Positions 1-8,995 of a stretch of DNA of 64,000 bases are shown in pieces (within the stretch, counting starts at the first letter, position 1; the number at the start of each line of letters is the position of its first letter). The translations under genes and the position numbers were made by a program. Below the pieces are notes generated by a model that was given only the letters and a program-made list of their open reading frames with translations, ran no database searches and had not been told where the DNA came from. Source of the DNA: Microcoleus sp. FACHB-831. GTDB taxonomy: Bacteria; Cyanobacteriota; Cyanobacteriia; Cyanobacteriales; FACHB-T130. The stretch covers positions 62,001 through 126,000 of the forward strand of contig NZ_JACJON010000034.1 in assembly GCF_014695585.1 (NCBI RefSeq), written 5' to 3'.

Positions 1-228
1 AGCTTTCTCTATGCGGGAATGCCAGCGCTTTATTTCTTGCGCTGTAGAGAGAATTTCATCCTGCGATCGCTTTTCCCCGCGCTGGAGGTCTGCAATCAAG
101 CGGAGCGTGTCTTGCTCTTGCTCCCGCAGTTGCTCCTCTAGCATTTGTAACTCCAGATGGGGATTATTCCGGAGAAATTCCTCTAACTGGGTTTCTAGAA
201 ACCGTTTGGAATCATCAAATAGTCCCAC
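1..228 (-). CDS. TIGR04376 family protein (N-terminal part, runs off the window)
   Basis: Reading leftwards from a GTG codon at 228, 76 codons stay open to the window edge, so only the N-terminus is present. The start reads VGLFDDSKRFLETQLEEF, followed by a long Glu/Gln/Arg-rich helix with HLELQ and LREQEQDTLRLI, which looks like coiled coil. From memory this matches the cyanobacterial TIGR04376 family, whose members begin with M/V-G-L-F-D-D. That match is why GTG 228 is preferred to the upstream in-frame CTG/TTG codons. The function of the family is not known. The C-terminus lies beyond position 1. Confidence 0.7.
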   Translation of the reverse strand, partial: MGLFDDSKRFLETQLEEFLRNNPHLELQMLEEQLREQEQDTLRLIADLQRGEKRSQDEILSTAQEIKRWHSRIEKA

Positions 229-479
229 TACACGCAATCCTTGGCGACTGTTTATTTTTTTATATGGTAGCAACAGTTAGAGCCATAGGAGCCTCGCTAG
301 CTACAAGATATGATTAAATTTCGATAGCTAATACCGATTTAATGCGCTCGCGCTGCCTGGGATGAAGGCTTTTTTTGCACTAAAATTATACCATTCCCGC
401 CCCATACCGCTAATGCGAAGGTGTATTAATATTTACAAACCTTAGTTGATTTAAAATAATTTAAGTTTAGGCCAAACTA

Positions 480-1115
480 ATGACTTTAAAAGTAATTATT
501 TTTGATTTTGATGGCACGATTGCTGATACCCTAGATGCGCTTGTAAGTATTACAAACGATCTATCTGAAGAGTTTGGATACAAACGAGCCAATCCAGACG
601 ATATCGAACGCCTCAAAAATTTAAGTCCCCGACAAATTATTAAACAATCAGGGATATCATTATTTAAGTTGCCTGGGCTTTTAAGGAAAGTGAAAGTTAG
701 GTTAAATAAAGAGATTGAGCTATTAACGCCAATCTCAGGAATTAGCCCAGTGCTTATACAATTGAAAAACAATGGGCATTTATTAGGTATTATCACATCT
801 AACTCTAAAGAAAATGTGGTGATATTCCTTAAAGCAAACGGATTGGAAGAAGTATTTGATTTTGTTTACTCAGGAACAACACTCTTTGGTAAGAGTAAAG
901 TAATTAACAGTTTCTTGTCCAAAGAACATTTAAAACCTGAAGACGTTATTTATGTAGGAGACGAAGCCAGAGATATTGAAGCTGCCAAAGCAAGTTGGAT
1001 AAAAATTGTTGCAGTTAGTTGGGGATTTAATTCCAAAGAATTATTAACTAAGCATCACCCAGATTTTATAATTGACGCTCCCAAAGAACTGATTGAAGTA
1101 GTAGAAAATTTGTAA
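480..1115 (+). CDS. HAD-superfamily hydrolase, phosphoglycolate phosphatase-like
   Basis: A 211-residue protein with the full haloacid dehalogenase motif set: motif I DFDGTIADT (residues 9-17, nucleophile and acid/base Asp), motif II TSNS near residue 108, a motif III Lys in GKSK near 140, and motif IV GDEARDIEAA near 162. The helical cap between motifs I and II is the type seen in the Gph/phosphoglycolate phosphatase branch. Such enzymes hydrolyse small phosphate esters. The substrate cannot be read from sequence, and 2-phosphoglycolate salvage is only one option. The gene is AT-rich relative to its neighbours and converges on the 147-residue gene to the right, with a strong hairpin between them. 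Confidence 0.85.
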   Translation: MTLKVIIFDFDGTIADTLDALVSITNDLSEEFGYKRANPDDIERLKNLSPRQIIKQSGISLFKLPGLLRKVKVRLNKEIELLTPISGISPVLIQLKNNGHLLGIITSNSKENVVIFLKANGLEEVFDFVYSGTTLFGKSKVINSFLSKEHLKPEDVIYVGDEARDIEAAKASWIKIVAVSWGFNSKELLTKHHPDFIIDAPKELIEVVENL

Positions 1116-1247
1116 AAAATTAGGCGATCGCGGCTTGAAAATTATTTTCAGTTTATGAACAATAGCGCTCGCCTTGAATGTCTAATTTAAATAAAAAGCA
1201 GGTTTAACTAGAGGGATGGCGCAAGTTACCTCCAGACAACCCCGAAA

Positions 1248-1281
1248 ATAAATAAAGCCTGTTTACGCAGGCTTTATTTAT
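1248..1281. terminator. Bidirectional terminator hairpin
   Basis: A perfect 14-bp stem (1248-1261 with 1268-1281, core AAAGCCTG/CAGGCTTT) with a 6-nt loop lies between the convergent genes ending at 1115 (+) and 1305 (-). T-rich flanks are present on both strands, so it can serve both. Confidence 0.75.
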
Positions 1282-1304
1282 CTATCACCAGATTTTTCTG
1301 AGTT

Positions 1305-1748
1305 TTATAGTTTATCAGAAGGGCGAGGGGCGGTAAAAGCATCCCAAGCAGCTTTTGCAGCATCCGCAAGGCGATCGCCTAATGTGGCAACTTCCTTAAG
1401 AACCGATTCCCAATTCTTCTCAGCTTCATACTGGATGAGTTTAATTGAGTAAGCAATTCTCTCAGGATCGACTAGCTTATTTTGTTCAATGTTTTCCCGC
1501 GCCTGACGCACCGCATTGAGATAAGCATCGCGAGTTAGATCGCCAGCAGTTTGCGCCTCTGACTGCGCCCGTTTTTTAATAGCATCAATTAGTGCTTTGG
1601 TTTCGCCCTTCAGAGCATCAGATTCGCCAGCCATTTCCGCTTCCACCAGAGCATTAGTCTCCTCGCTAATATTTCCAGCAAGGGCTTTCTGCTCCTCGGT
1701 GACTTCCACAATGGCATATTCTTTGGCAATGTTACTTTCGGTACTCAT
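1305..1748 (-). CDS. Conserved hypothetical alpha-helical protein
   Basis: 147 residues, rich in Ala, Glu and Lys, with no membrane segment, signal peptide or cysteine. The pattern (EEQKALAGNISEETNALVEAE, then repeated KALIDAIKK and ADAAKAAWDAF segments) predicts a long amphipathic helix or coiled coil throughout. I do not recognise a family with a known role. It is probably a cytosolic stress or structural protein, but that is a guess. A conventional ATG is followed by an acidic N-terminus. It ends just before a shared terminator hairpin. Confidence 0.7.
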   Translation of the reverse strand: MSTESNIAKEYAIVEVTEEQKALAGNISEETNALVEAEMAGESDALKGETKALIDAIKKRAQSEAQTAGDLTRDAYLNAVRQARENIEQNKLVDPERIAYSIKLIQYEAEKNWESVLKEVATLGDRLADAAKAAWDAFTAPRPSDKL

Positions 1749-1790
1749 TGTTTTTCCTCGTTATTAAAAAGTGATTCAAGCTATTAGTAA

Positions 1791-1811
1791 GACGGGCAGC
1801 GCCCAACCTAC
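1791..1811. repeat. Dispersed extragenic repeat, GGGCARYGCC type
   Basis: GACGGGCAGCGCCCAACCTA resembles similar short sequences near 30771, 46586, 54201 and 54991. All contain GGGCA(A/G) followed by a GCCC-like block and a CTA(C/T) end. Confidence 0.45.
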
Positions 1812-1829
1812 TACTTTAAAAAATAGACA

Positions 1830-2380
1830 TCATCTGAGATGTATACCCTGATAGTTCTTTTTCCAGGTGGAACAACCGCAGTCGAACCACATACTGTAGC
1901 TGACTATTTGAGCTAGGAATGAGATAGCACCCCCAATGGTGGCGGCTACAGATTGAGTCAGCCTGTCGCGATTGCGAACGTGGCTCAGTTCGTGGGCGAT
2001 GACTGCTTCGAGTTGATCGCTTGGTAGCAGTTCGATGATGCCTTGTGTAACTGCTACTGCTGCCTTTTCTAGATCTTGCCCTGTTGCGAAGGCTTCTGCT
2101 GCTGGGGTAGGAACTATGCAGATTGCTGGCATGGGAAGCCGGGGCGATCGCACAGTCGTTGTACCATGCTGTACAATCCAGGTGCTTGACTTGGAGTAAC
2201 TGGCTGGGGGGGGTAAGTCGCTAAAGCAATTCGCTCTGAGAAATACCAAGAACCCAGATTCATAACAGCCGCGATCGCAACGCCCACCAATACACCCGAC
2301 CAACCACCAATTATCCAGTAGCTAATTGTAATTAGCACGCTTAATAAACCTAGTAAGGCAACAGTTTTGAATTGATTCAC
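1830..2380 (-). pseudogene. htpX: Frameshifted and truncated HtpX-like M48 zinc metalloprotease
   Basis: Two overlapping reading frames together give the first two thirds of an HtpX-type membrane protease. The frame starting at 2380 has two membrane segments and ends PSQAPGLYSMVQRLCDRPGF before running out of frame. Near 2135-2145 one base appears to be missing, and the other frame continues with IVPTPAAEAFATG and the zinc-binding HELSH motif, then a membrane segment ending SYSMWF. After that the sequence is unrelated and stops at 1830, so the C-terminal third with the third zinc ligand (Glu) and final helices is absent. Intact family members are about 290 residues. A functional copy probably exists elsewhere in the genome. 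Confidence 0.85.
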
Positions 2381-2686
2381 TTGGCCTGCCCTCCTTGCTT
2401 AGGCATAGCTTTGGAATAGGCCTCTATTACATGGATAACATTGCTATACAATATTGTCCTCATTCTATCGGTCTAATCTCTTTTGCTAGGGATGGTTTAC
2501 TCTCATTGTTAGGTACGGCTTACACGATTTGGAATCTTGGAGCGTACAATTCAAGCGGTAAGAAATTTTATAATTGGAAACGCCAGTATTTAACCTGATG
2601 AGTCTAAAAATGTGTCGTATCGAACAAAAACTATCGACTAAGCTGTTGAATGTTTTGTATAAAAATTAACAAATAAATTTTTATAA
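2381..2686. other. Intergenic, no convincing gene
   Basis: An AT-rich stretch between the htpX relic and crcB. A 67-codon open frame at 2395-2598 has no ribosome site and no protein-like composition. I looked for a fluoride riboswitch upstream of crcB and did not see its conserved core. Confidence 0.5.
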
Positions 2687-3085
2687 ATGTTGCAAGATCT
2701 CAATTTCCGCAATCCGATTGCTATTAGTTTAGGAGCGATCGCTGGCGCTTTGAGCCGCTACTATTTGAATTTGTGGTTTAAACAGCACTTTGCCACCGCT
2801 TTTCCCGCAGGCACTTTTTTTATTAACTTGACTGGCTGTTTCGGGATGGGCTTTTTCGTCACTTTGGCATCGGAAAGGGTTGCAAACATTCCTCCAGAAG
2901 TGAAGTTAATGGTAACTACTGGCTTTTTGGGTGCTTACACGACCTTCTCAACTTATGGGTTAGAGACTTTTAGCCTGCTGCGCGATCGCCTGTTGAACGT
3001 CGCTGGTTTGTATGCTTGCGGTAGTGTAATTCTAGGGATTATCAGCGTTCAACTCGGAGCAATGCTGGCGCGGCTGGGGAGGTAG
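2687..3085 (+). CDS. crcB: Fluoride ion channel CrcB/Fluc
   Basis: 132 residues with four predicted membrane helices, the normal size of a Fluc subunit. Family hallmarks are [12 protein letters not shown] in helix 1, [18 protein letters not shown] (conserved Asn in helix 2), and [16 protein letters not shown], which holds the central Na+ site and the phenylalanine/threonine track of helix 3. Fluc proteins form dual-topology dimers that export fluoride and protect enzymes such as enolase and pyrophosphatase. The gene stands alone, and no fluoride riboswitch is evident upstream. Confidence 0.93.
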   Translation: MLQDLNFRNPIAISLGAIAGALSRYYLNLWFKQHFATAFPAGTFFINLTGCFGMGFFVTLASERVANIPPEVKLMVTTGFLGAYTTFSTYGLETFSLLRDRLLNVAGLYACGSVILGIISVQLGAMLARLGR

Positions 3086-3395
3086 AAAAATGAATTAATC
3101 CTATATTCGTAGGGTAAATTTTTCCACTTATCGACGCCTATCCATCCAAATATTGCAAAATGTCAGTTAAGTCGCTAAAAAGACCAGTTTCTGTCACGAG
3201 GAGGGTAATGGAGCCTCCGCCAGAGAATCAGTAATCAGCGACTAGAAAACTAATAAGTGTTAATAGCATTTGGACAAACTACCCAAGGGAGGAGCGATCG
3301 CTATTATCTCTAGCCATATCCAACGCCTCTTCTTCATTCCAACCTTGGAACCGATGCTAACTCCAACAGCAAGTTCAATTATCGCCAGTTGACTC
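3086..3395. other. Intergenic, no convincing gene
   Basis: No promoter or RNA signature was recognised. A minus-strand stretch near 3290-3350 reads HRFQGWNEEEALDMARDN, which looks protein-like but is bounded by stops, so it may be a decayed fragment. Evidence is weak. Confidence 0.35.
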
Positions 3396-4352
3396 GTGAT
3401 TACTAACTCTGTATCCCATCCTCCCGATCGCATCTGGAAATGCGTCCGCACTATCAAAGGTCATTCTGACTGGGTTCGCTCCCTTGCCATTAGCCCAGAT
3501 GGAGAAACCCTTGCTAGCGGTAGTTTTGATGGCACCATCAAGCTGTGGCGGTTGACTAGCGGGGAGCTTATCCATACGCTATCGGAACATTCCAAGGGTG
3601 TGTTTTGCGTCGCCTTGAGTAACGATGGGCAAACCATCGCTAGTGGCAGTTGGGATGAAACTATCAAGGTGTGGCAACCCAAAACGCAGCATGCGATCCG
3701 TACCCTCAGCGGTCATTGCGGTTCAGTCAGAGCGATCGCCATTAGTCCCGATAATCAAACCCTCTTCAGCGCCAGTACTGACGCGACAATCAAACTCTGG
3801 CATATAAAAACGGGTAAATTAATTGACACGCTCATCTCGTCGCCGGAGCCAATTTATGCGATCGCGCTGAGTCATTACCAGAAATTACCATCCCAAGTAG
3901 GACAAATAGATCGACAAATCCTGGCTTGTGGCGGCGGTGATGGGCTAATTACCCTCTGGGCGCTAGACACCCGCGAACAGGTTGGCGTGCTGACGGGGAA
4001 TTTAAATCAAGTTTGGGCGATCGCGATCGCGCCGGATAACCAACGCCTTGCTTGTGCCAGTGGCGATGGCACTATCAAAATTTGGCATATAAAAACGGGT
4101 GAAATATTCCACGTCCTCCAAGGACACTCGCGACAGGTGACATCAGTTGTTATTCATCCCGACGGGCATCCCCTCATTAGTGGAGGCGCGGATGGCACTA
4201 TCAAGATTTGGGATATGGAGACGGGCAAACAGTTATGTACCCTCAGCGGCGATTCACCTAACTCGGTAATATCTGTTGCCATTAGTCCCAGCAATCATAC
4301 GCTTGCCAGTGGTTATGTAGATGGTAAAATCAAAATTTGGCAGCGCTATTGA
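3396..4352 (+). CDS. WD40 repeat protein, seven-bladed beta-propeller
   Basis: 318 residues made almost wholly of WD40 repeats. Seven units can be counted, each with a strand pattern ending in DGTIKLW, DETIKVW, DATIKLW, DGLITLW, DGTIKIW, DGTIKIW or DGKIKIW. That is a complete seven-bladed propeller, normally a protein-protein interaction platform. The start is GTG at 3396, because a TGA lies two codons upstream in frame. Cyanobacterial WD40 domains are often attached to Ser/Thr kinases. Here no kinase domain is present, so it is either a free-standing propeller or the C-terminal remainder of a larger gene. The fourth blade carries a short insertion (LPSQVGQIDRQ). Confidence 0.88.
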   Translation: MITNSVSHPPDRIWKCVRTIKGHSDWVRSLAISPDGETLASGSFDGTIKLWRLTSGELIHTLSEHSKGVFCVALSNDGQTIASGSWDETIKVWQPKTQHAIRTLSGHCGSVRAIAISPDNQTLFSASTDATIKLWHIKTGKLIDTLISSPEPIYAIALSHYQKLPSQVGQIDRQILACGGGDGLITLWALDTREQVGVLTGNLNQVWAIAIAPDNQRLACASGDGTIKIWHIKTGEIFHVLQGHSRQVTSVVIHPDGHPLISGGADGTIKIWDMETGKQLCTLSGDSPNSVISVAISPSNHTLASGYVDGKIKIWQRY

Positions 4353-5018
4353 TTGAGAACTAAGTTAAATTTAATTTCCGGGTGTAGAAATGCAATCAGA
4401 CTTTTAGCAGCGGCATTTTAGCGGCACATTAAGCTGATTATATTTTCCATAGGATTACAATTTTTCAGGGTTATAACAATTGGGGTGACAAGTCTCTTTA
4501 TTGCTCGAATAGCGAGGAAAAACAAGCCGATAAACTTTTGTCATCCTTATAGTGCAGGTGAATTTTTGACCAACTTGCAACCGAAGCGGATAACTGCAAA
4601 TTCTGGGTGGGGATATAACATAGTGCGATGGTTAGAACGCTGCGATCGCATAAAACTTTTCTTACGGTTGCACGCGATGAATATTGGTCGTCGGAAAGGC
4701 GGCCAAATGTCGAGGCTGTCCTTATATTCGGGTGTAAATCTTTTTACAACACCCCCACAGGTACGACGGTATTTGCTACTGGCTCAATGTAGTTGGGTTG
4801 GGAATTAGATGATTATAATGCGCTTAAGCTGCCTCTCTCCCTTGTGAATTTATCTGCTCAACAACTCACGCACAACGTTCTCGCCTGTCTCAGAAGGATA
4901 GATAATTGCAACTGGGGATTGCACAGACGCGATAAATTAGCGTCTCGATAAGGACTGGCGACTCTTGACGCCGGACTTTTAATCTCCTTTCACCAATTTT
5001 TAATGACTAATTCCCAAG
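4353..5018. other. Long intergenic stretch without a supported gene
   Basis: About 670 bp. A GTG-initiated 107-codon frame (4485-4808, +) is open but rich in Arg, Cys and Trp, has no clear ribosome site and looks like no family, so I do not call it. No RNA or repeat was recognised. Confidence 0.4.
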
Positions 5019-5930
5019 ATGCGTAAATTTCCAAGCTTACTGATTTTAGCGATCGCTGTAGCTGCTTTGGTATTTTGTTTTTTTAAGCCCGATCGGGCTG
5101 TTTCCCAAGAGTGGCATCCCGTGCGGAGTGGCATACTCTTTGGAATTAGTGGTATGGCAACAATAGATCGCCAAAGCGATTCTAACTCGTTTCTAATTGT
5201 CCATGACAATAAAAAGCAGGGTCAAGGGCGTCTAGCAATCCTCACCATCAATAGCAAACAGCCGCCCCAATATTTACCTGTAAATTGGCCTAATAATAGC
5301 GATCTACCCGCAGATTTAGAGTCTATAACTACAGTCCCAGGTGTCTCTAAACCTACTTTCATGGCTGCTAGCAGTACGGGAAAGGTTTATCATTTCACCT
5401 TTGACGCATCTACGAAACAAATCTCGATTCTTAAAGTTTTCGATTTACCTAATATTACAAATAAAAGCAATATTGAAGCATTTGCCTTACAAAAAATTAA
5501 CGGTCAATTATTTGCTGTTTGGGCACATCGCGGGCAAGACCAAGACCCTGGTGTAATATACTGGGGATTGCTCGACGAAAAAAAATATCAGTTTTCCCAA
5601 ACAGGTTCGACAAACTTACAAGTACCTTTGCCTGTTTCAGCAGTTCGCCACGTTTCCGATTTAAAAGTAGACCCTGCGGGAATTGTTTTTATCAGTTCAG
5701 CAAGCGATCCTGGAGATAATGGGCCATTTGCTTCTGCCGTCTATGTAGAAGGCGCGATCGCCATCAACAGCGATCGCATATCGTTTAACCAAAATTCTCA
5801 ACTCGTTCCCCTTTATCGTTTCGACGCTCACAAAATAGAGGCAATTGAGCTTTTACCGGGGCGAGATGGTGGCGTTATTTTTGGTACTGATGATGAGAAT
5901 ATGGGAGGGTCGGTGTATCTCAATTGGTAG
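5019..5930 (+). CDS. Exported hypothetical protein, probable beta-propeller
   Basis: 303 residues. The N-terminus MRKFPSLLILAIAVAALVF is a signal peptide or anchor with likely cleavage near AVSQE, so the protein acts in the periplasm or outside. The remainder alternates short beta strands with Gly/Asp turns (GISGMATID, VYHFTFDAS, GGVIFGTDDENMGGSVYLNW), as in six-bladed propellers of the SdiA-regulated or phytase-like type. The fold is inferred and no catalytic motif is visible. No paralog or operon partner is adjacent. Confidence 0.75.
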   Translation: MRKFPSLLILAIAVAALVFCFFKPDRAVSQEWHPVRSGILFGISGMATIDRQSDSNSFLIVHDNKKQGQGRLAILTINSKQPPQYLPVNWPNNSDLPADLESITTVPGVSKPTFMAASSTGKVYHFTFDASTKQISILKVFDLPNITNKSNIEAFALQKINGQLFAVWAHRGQDQDPGVIYWGLLDEKKYQFSQTGSTNLQVPLPVSAVRHVSDLKVDPAGIVFISSASDPGDNGPFASAVYVEGAIAINSDRISFNQNSQLVPLYRFDAHKIEAIELLPGRDGGVIFGTDDENMGGSVYLNW

Positions 5931-5969
5931 TATTAAACACGCTGTATCTGTGTCTCTACCAGAAAAATT

Positions 5970-6224
5970 TTACAACTCCGATGGACTATCAGGAGCAACA
6001 ATCTCGCCACCAAATCTTATTAAGTCCTGCTGGTCGGTAATCAAGTCGCTCAACTCAGTAAACTTAACGTTGATTCTGTCACAGGCGTGTTTCAGTTCTT
6101 GCTGAAAAGTCTTAATATCATTGCCATAGCCGCACAACTCGGCAGCTGTTGCAACTCCCGACTTTGCGTTAGCTCTAGCACAATCTATTAAGTCAGTATC
6201 CTTCAGCGGTGTGGGCGATGCCAT
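5970..6224 (-). CDS. Small conserved hypothetical protein
   Basis: 84 residues starting MASPTPLKDTDLIDCARANA. It is acidic, soluble and helical, with two cysteines (DLIDCARAN and AELCGYG) followed by an amphipathic helix FQQELKHACDRINVKF. It has proper protein composition, and the opposite frame does not. I think similar short proteins occur in other cyanobacteria but know no function. It lies alone between a convergent exported-protein gene and the amidohydrolase. Confidence 0.6.
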   Translation of the reverse strand: MASPTPLKDTDLIDCARANAKSGVATAAELCGYGNDIKTFQQELKHACDRINVKFTELSDLITDQQDLIRFGGEIVAPDSPSEL

Positions 6225-6370
6225 AATTAGTTTGGAATTTTGCTAGGGTAGCTAAGTAGCAGGTTTTTAGTTGAATTATTAGCATCATAAATTAGCTTTT
6301 TCAGAGCCTAATCCCTCTGGAGTTAGAAAGTTTAGACAATGGCTTCGCCGACGCTAGCGCGTGACGCAGA

Positions 6371-6395
6371 TAACCCCCTTTTTTCAGGGGGGTTA
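6371..6395. terminator. Hairpin downstream of the amidohydrolase gene
   Basis: An 8-bp stem TAACCCCC/GGGGGTTA (6371-6378 and 6388-6395) lies just past the end of the minus-strand gene that stops at 6422. There is no clear T tract after the stem on the minus strand, so terminator activity is uncertain. Confidence 0.45.
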
Positions 6396-6421
6396 GTATA
6401 TTAAAATTGCACATAATGTAA

Positions 6422-7600
6422 TTAGCTCTGCTGCCAATATTGGTAGGCAGCATAAGCGAGGGTGACGACACCAGTAACAATTGCGGTTTCATCCACCTCA
6501 AATTGCGGATGGTGCAGGGGATAGTTTAGTTTGTCCTTGTAACCAACTCCCAGACGGAACATCATACCTGGAGCGTGTTGCAGATACAGAGAAAAATCTT
6601 CAGCACCGAGGGAAGGTTCGAGTAAAATTTCCACGCGATCGCACCCCCAAGCTTCTTTGGCAGCACTTTCGAGTAACTGTGTCAGCGCGGCGTCATTTTG
6701 CACCGATGGCACTCCGCGCTTATAGTTTACTTGGTAGCCAGCACCGTAGGAGTTGCAGATACCAGCGACAATCTGCTCGATCCATTGTGGTAAATTGGCA
6801 TGGGTTTGTGGATGGAGCGATCGCACCGTACCGACCAATCGCACATGATCTGCAATCACATTTGGCGCTCTACCCCCTTCAATTTTCCCAATCGTTAGCA
6901 CAACAGGTCGTAACGGATTCTGCGTCCGGCTAATTGCTTGCTGAAGAGTTGTAATCACCTGCGCGGCAATCCAAATTGCATCAATCGCCTCATGGGGACG
7001 CGCCCCGTGCCCCGATTCTCCGGTTATGATAATTTCCAGGTCATCGGCTGCCGCCGTTAGAGCGCCGTAGCGTATTCCCACCGATCCTGCTGGAATAGAA
7101 GGAAAAACGTGGAGGCTGACGATCGCGCTCACTTTATCCATCGCTCCATCTTGCACCATCCAGCTAGCACCTTGGGCAATTTCTTCTGCTGGTTGGAACA
7201 AGAAGCGGATATTTCCGGGTAAAGCTTCTCCCAATTGCGATAGTACCATCGCCGTGCCTAAACCAACGGTTGTGTGGACATCGTGACCGCAAGCGTGCAT
7301 GATTCCAGGACTTCGGGAGGTAAACTCCAGACTTGTACGCTCCTGAATTGGGAGCGCATCCATATCTGTGCGAATCCCCAGAAGGCGCTCGTCGCTGCCT
7401 TGGCCAATTAATTCCCCAAGTACGCCAGTTCTACCAACTGATTCTTTTACGTGGAGTCCGCAGGATGACAGCACGCCTGCAACGTAGGCTGATGTTTGGT
7501 ACTCAGCACCGCTGAGTTCTGGGTGAGCGTGGATGTGGCGGCGAATTTCAATCAGGCGCGGCGCTAGATTTTGAGCTAAGTCTTTGATACGGGTCAGCAT
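6422..7600 (-). CDS. M20 family amidohydrolase (N-acyl-amino acid / IAA-amino acid hydrolase type)
   Basis: 392 residues, full length for the M20D branch. Family landmarks are the metal motif MHACGHDVH (about residue 100), the Glu pair in FQPAEEIAQGA (about 138), the dimerisation-domain segment GESGHGARPHEAIDA, and a C-terminal SLGAEDFSLYLQ with the last metal ligand. These enzymes use two metal ions to remove acyl groups from N-acyl amino acids, releasing amino acid for reuse. The exact substrate (acetyl, indole-acetyl, hippurate-like) cannot be told. It is transcribed leftwards; the gene at 7649 lies directly upstream on the same strand. Confidence 0.92.
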   Translation of the reverse strand: MLTRIKDLAQNLAPRLIEIRRHIHAHPELSGAEYQTSAYVAGVLSSCGLHVKESVGRTGVLGELIGQGSDERLLGIRTDMDALPIQERTSLEFTSRSPGIMHACGHDVHTTVGLGTAMVLSQLGEALPGNIRFLFQPAEEIAQGASWMVQDGAMDKVSAIVSLHVFPSIPAGSVGIRYGALTAAADDLEIIITGESGHGARPHEAIDAIWIAAQVITTLQQAISRTQNPLRPVVLTIGKIEGGRAPNVIADHVRLVGTVRSLHPQTHANLPQWIEQIVAGICNSYGAGYQVNYKRGVPSVQNDAALTQLLESAAKEAWGCDRVEILLEPSLGAEDFSLYLQHAPGMMFRLGVGYKDKLNYPLHHPQFEVDETAIVTGVVTLAYAAYQYWQQS

Positions 7601-7648
7601 CTATTATTTAATTAAGCTTTTCCCCCATGATAAAGAATTGTTAAACAT

Positions 7649-8233
7649 CTAACGAGTCAGCGAGCGGGAACCTGCGGGACACTCAATTGGAGTTAATTCG
7701 TCTTTGGGAGTAGCTGGCATCGCTGGGGGTGTGTTAGTGGCGCGTAGCGTAGCGGCTGTGCTAACAGCATCGCTTTCACAAATAACTGTAACGGTAGTAA
7801 CTTCATTGCCCTTTTTGATGGCAAAGACAGCACCCGTGTAGCTTTTCAAACCTGAAGTCTTCGCCGCAGCTGTCATCATCACGCTTTTGGACTTATCGTA
7901 TTGAGGCACTATTTTGTAGGTATAATTTTTGGTTTCGGGGCTGACTTCTACCTGCAAGTCCCGGATGGAATTGGCAAATGTAGGTTTCTCTGTCCGGTAA
8001 GCTTGCTGCCTTTTGTTCATAGAACCTATATATATTCTTGCTTCCGATTGCTTTGCTTTATTGGATGAAGTGAGAAAAGTCGGCAAAGAGATCGCGCCAA
8101 TAAGCGAAATTATGAAAAAACTTAAACAGCCGCAACCTGAAGCCCCTGCAACCCAACTCGGAACCTTTGAACTCTTTGATGTATTGGCGACTGGTTCTTG
8201 TGTGAAATCATCCTGGTCTAATGGTTCTGTCAT
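7649..8233 (-). CDS. Type IV pilin-like G/H family protein
   Basis: 194 residues from the ATG at 8233, which has GGAGG placed upstream; the ATG 15 bases earlier overlaps that ribosome site and is not preferred. The layout is a short acidic cytoplasmic tail (MTEPLDQDDF), a hydrophobic segment with CGCLSFFIISLIGAISLPTF, then SEARIYIGSMNKRQQAYRTE. The last part is the conserved helix of the cyanobacterial pilin-like G/H proteins, followed by a beta-rich periplasmic part. Two cysteines at the end (VICESD, IECPAG) could form the pilin disulfide loop. The prepilin peptidase site is not canonical, so it may be anchored rather than assembled into a pilus. Confidence 0.75.
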   Translation of the reverse strand: MTEPLDQDDFTQEPVANTSKSSKVPSWVAGASGCGCLSFFIISLIGAISLPTFLTSSNKAKQSEARIYIGSMNKRQQAYRTEKPTFANSIRDLQVEVSPETKNYTYKIVPQYDKSKSVMMTAAAKTSGLKSYTGAVFAIKKGNEVTTVTVICESDAVSTAATLRATNTPPAMPATPKDELTPIECPAGSRSLTR

Positions 8234-8327
8234 AATAGCAACCTCCACCCATTAGTTTAGATCGAGAATCCCGCACACACCGGAGAATCAAGAATTATTA
8301 AATGCGCGATCGCAACTCTAGTGGAAT

Positions 8328-8909
8328 TTACCTAGCTGACGTTGTAAGCTTTAGTGTTTTGGCAATTTCTACAATGTGTTGCTTGTCTGCATACAACATA
8401 AAGTAAGAGTATGTACCCGAACCGACGCGAACAGGTTTAGGATAGCGAACTATGAGGGTAGATTCACCCTTTTGATCCCGTGTTTGATCCGCAGAAGGTA
8501 ATATCAAACAGGCTGATTGTCCCTGAATTTTCAAATTCTGTATTTTGGGTTTAGAACCATAGGGGAGCAATCTATGATTTGCTAAAGACCGACACCCTTC
8601 CTGTAAGCTTGGTGTTGACATTGCCGATACCAAAAACGAGCCATCACTACCCCTAAAGCGTTCCGGCTGGTCTTTGACTTGTTTCCAGTTGCGGGGATAC
8701 TGAAAGCTAACGCGATAGGTAGAACTGTTGTAACGCTGCCAATTAGCGCGGGCTAATGTTTGGCTTTTTACTGATTGATTTGGTGAGGATATAGCAGATA
8801 TTGCTCCAACTGGCTGGCTGTTAACTGATGCGATCGCCCCGGCGATCGCTGTGCAAGCAACAAAGCCTAAACCGTAGCTGATTGAATTTCTAGAGATAAT
8901 CTTCTTCAT
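8328..8909 (-). CDS. Exported hypothetical protein
   Basis: 193 residues from the ATG at 8909; the longer frame begins at a GTG 12 bases earlier, but GAAG is suitably spaced for the ATG. A signal peptide (MKKIISRNSISYGLGFVACT, cleavage near AIAG or VGAIS) precedes a domain with SSTYRVSFQYPRNWKQV. This start is typical of small beta-sandwich secreted domains that look like PsbP-fold proteins. Cysteines in EGCRSLANH and SACLILPS may form a disulfide. No enzymatic motif is seen. It sits between two other minus-strand exported proteins. Confidence 0.7.
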   Translation of the reverse strand: MKKIISRNSISYGLGFVACTAIAGAIASVNSQPVGAISAISSPNQSVKSQTLARANWQRYNSSTYRVSFQYPRNWKQVKDQPERFRGSDGSFLVSAMSTPSLQEGCRSLANHRLLPYGSKPKIQNLKIQGQSACLILPSADQTRDQKGESTLIVRYPKPVRVGSGTYSYFMLYADKQHIVEIAKTLKLTTSAR

Positions 8910-8995
8910 TGTTTTCTTCACAACATTCTACTTTAGATACATCGAGACTCGATAAATCGTCGTCTCTACAAGAAAAGACTTTAACGGCGATATTT

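Noticed and set aside
11-280. 89-codon frame on the + strand at the left edge
   Set aside because: It is the shadow of the TIGR04376 gene on the minus strand, giving a Ser/Arg/Cys-rich nonsense protein.
2395-2598. 67-codon open frame on the + strand before crcB
   Set aside because: No ribosome site, aromatic- and serine-rich composition without any recognisable pattern, and the region is better explained as intergenic debris next to the htpX relic.
2600-2686. Possible fluoride riboswitch before crcB
   Set aside because: I looked for the conserved pseudoknotted core of the fluoride riboswitch and did not find it; the leader is short and AT-rich.
4485-4808. 107-codon GTG-initiated frame on the + strand
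   Set aside because: Rich in Arg, Trp and Cys, no ribosome site, no domain-like pattern; an open frame by chance is more likely.
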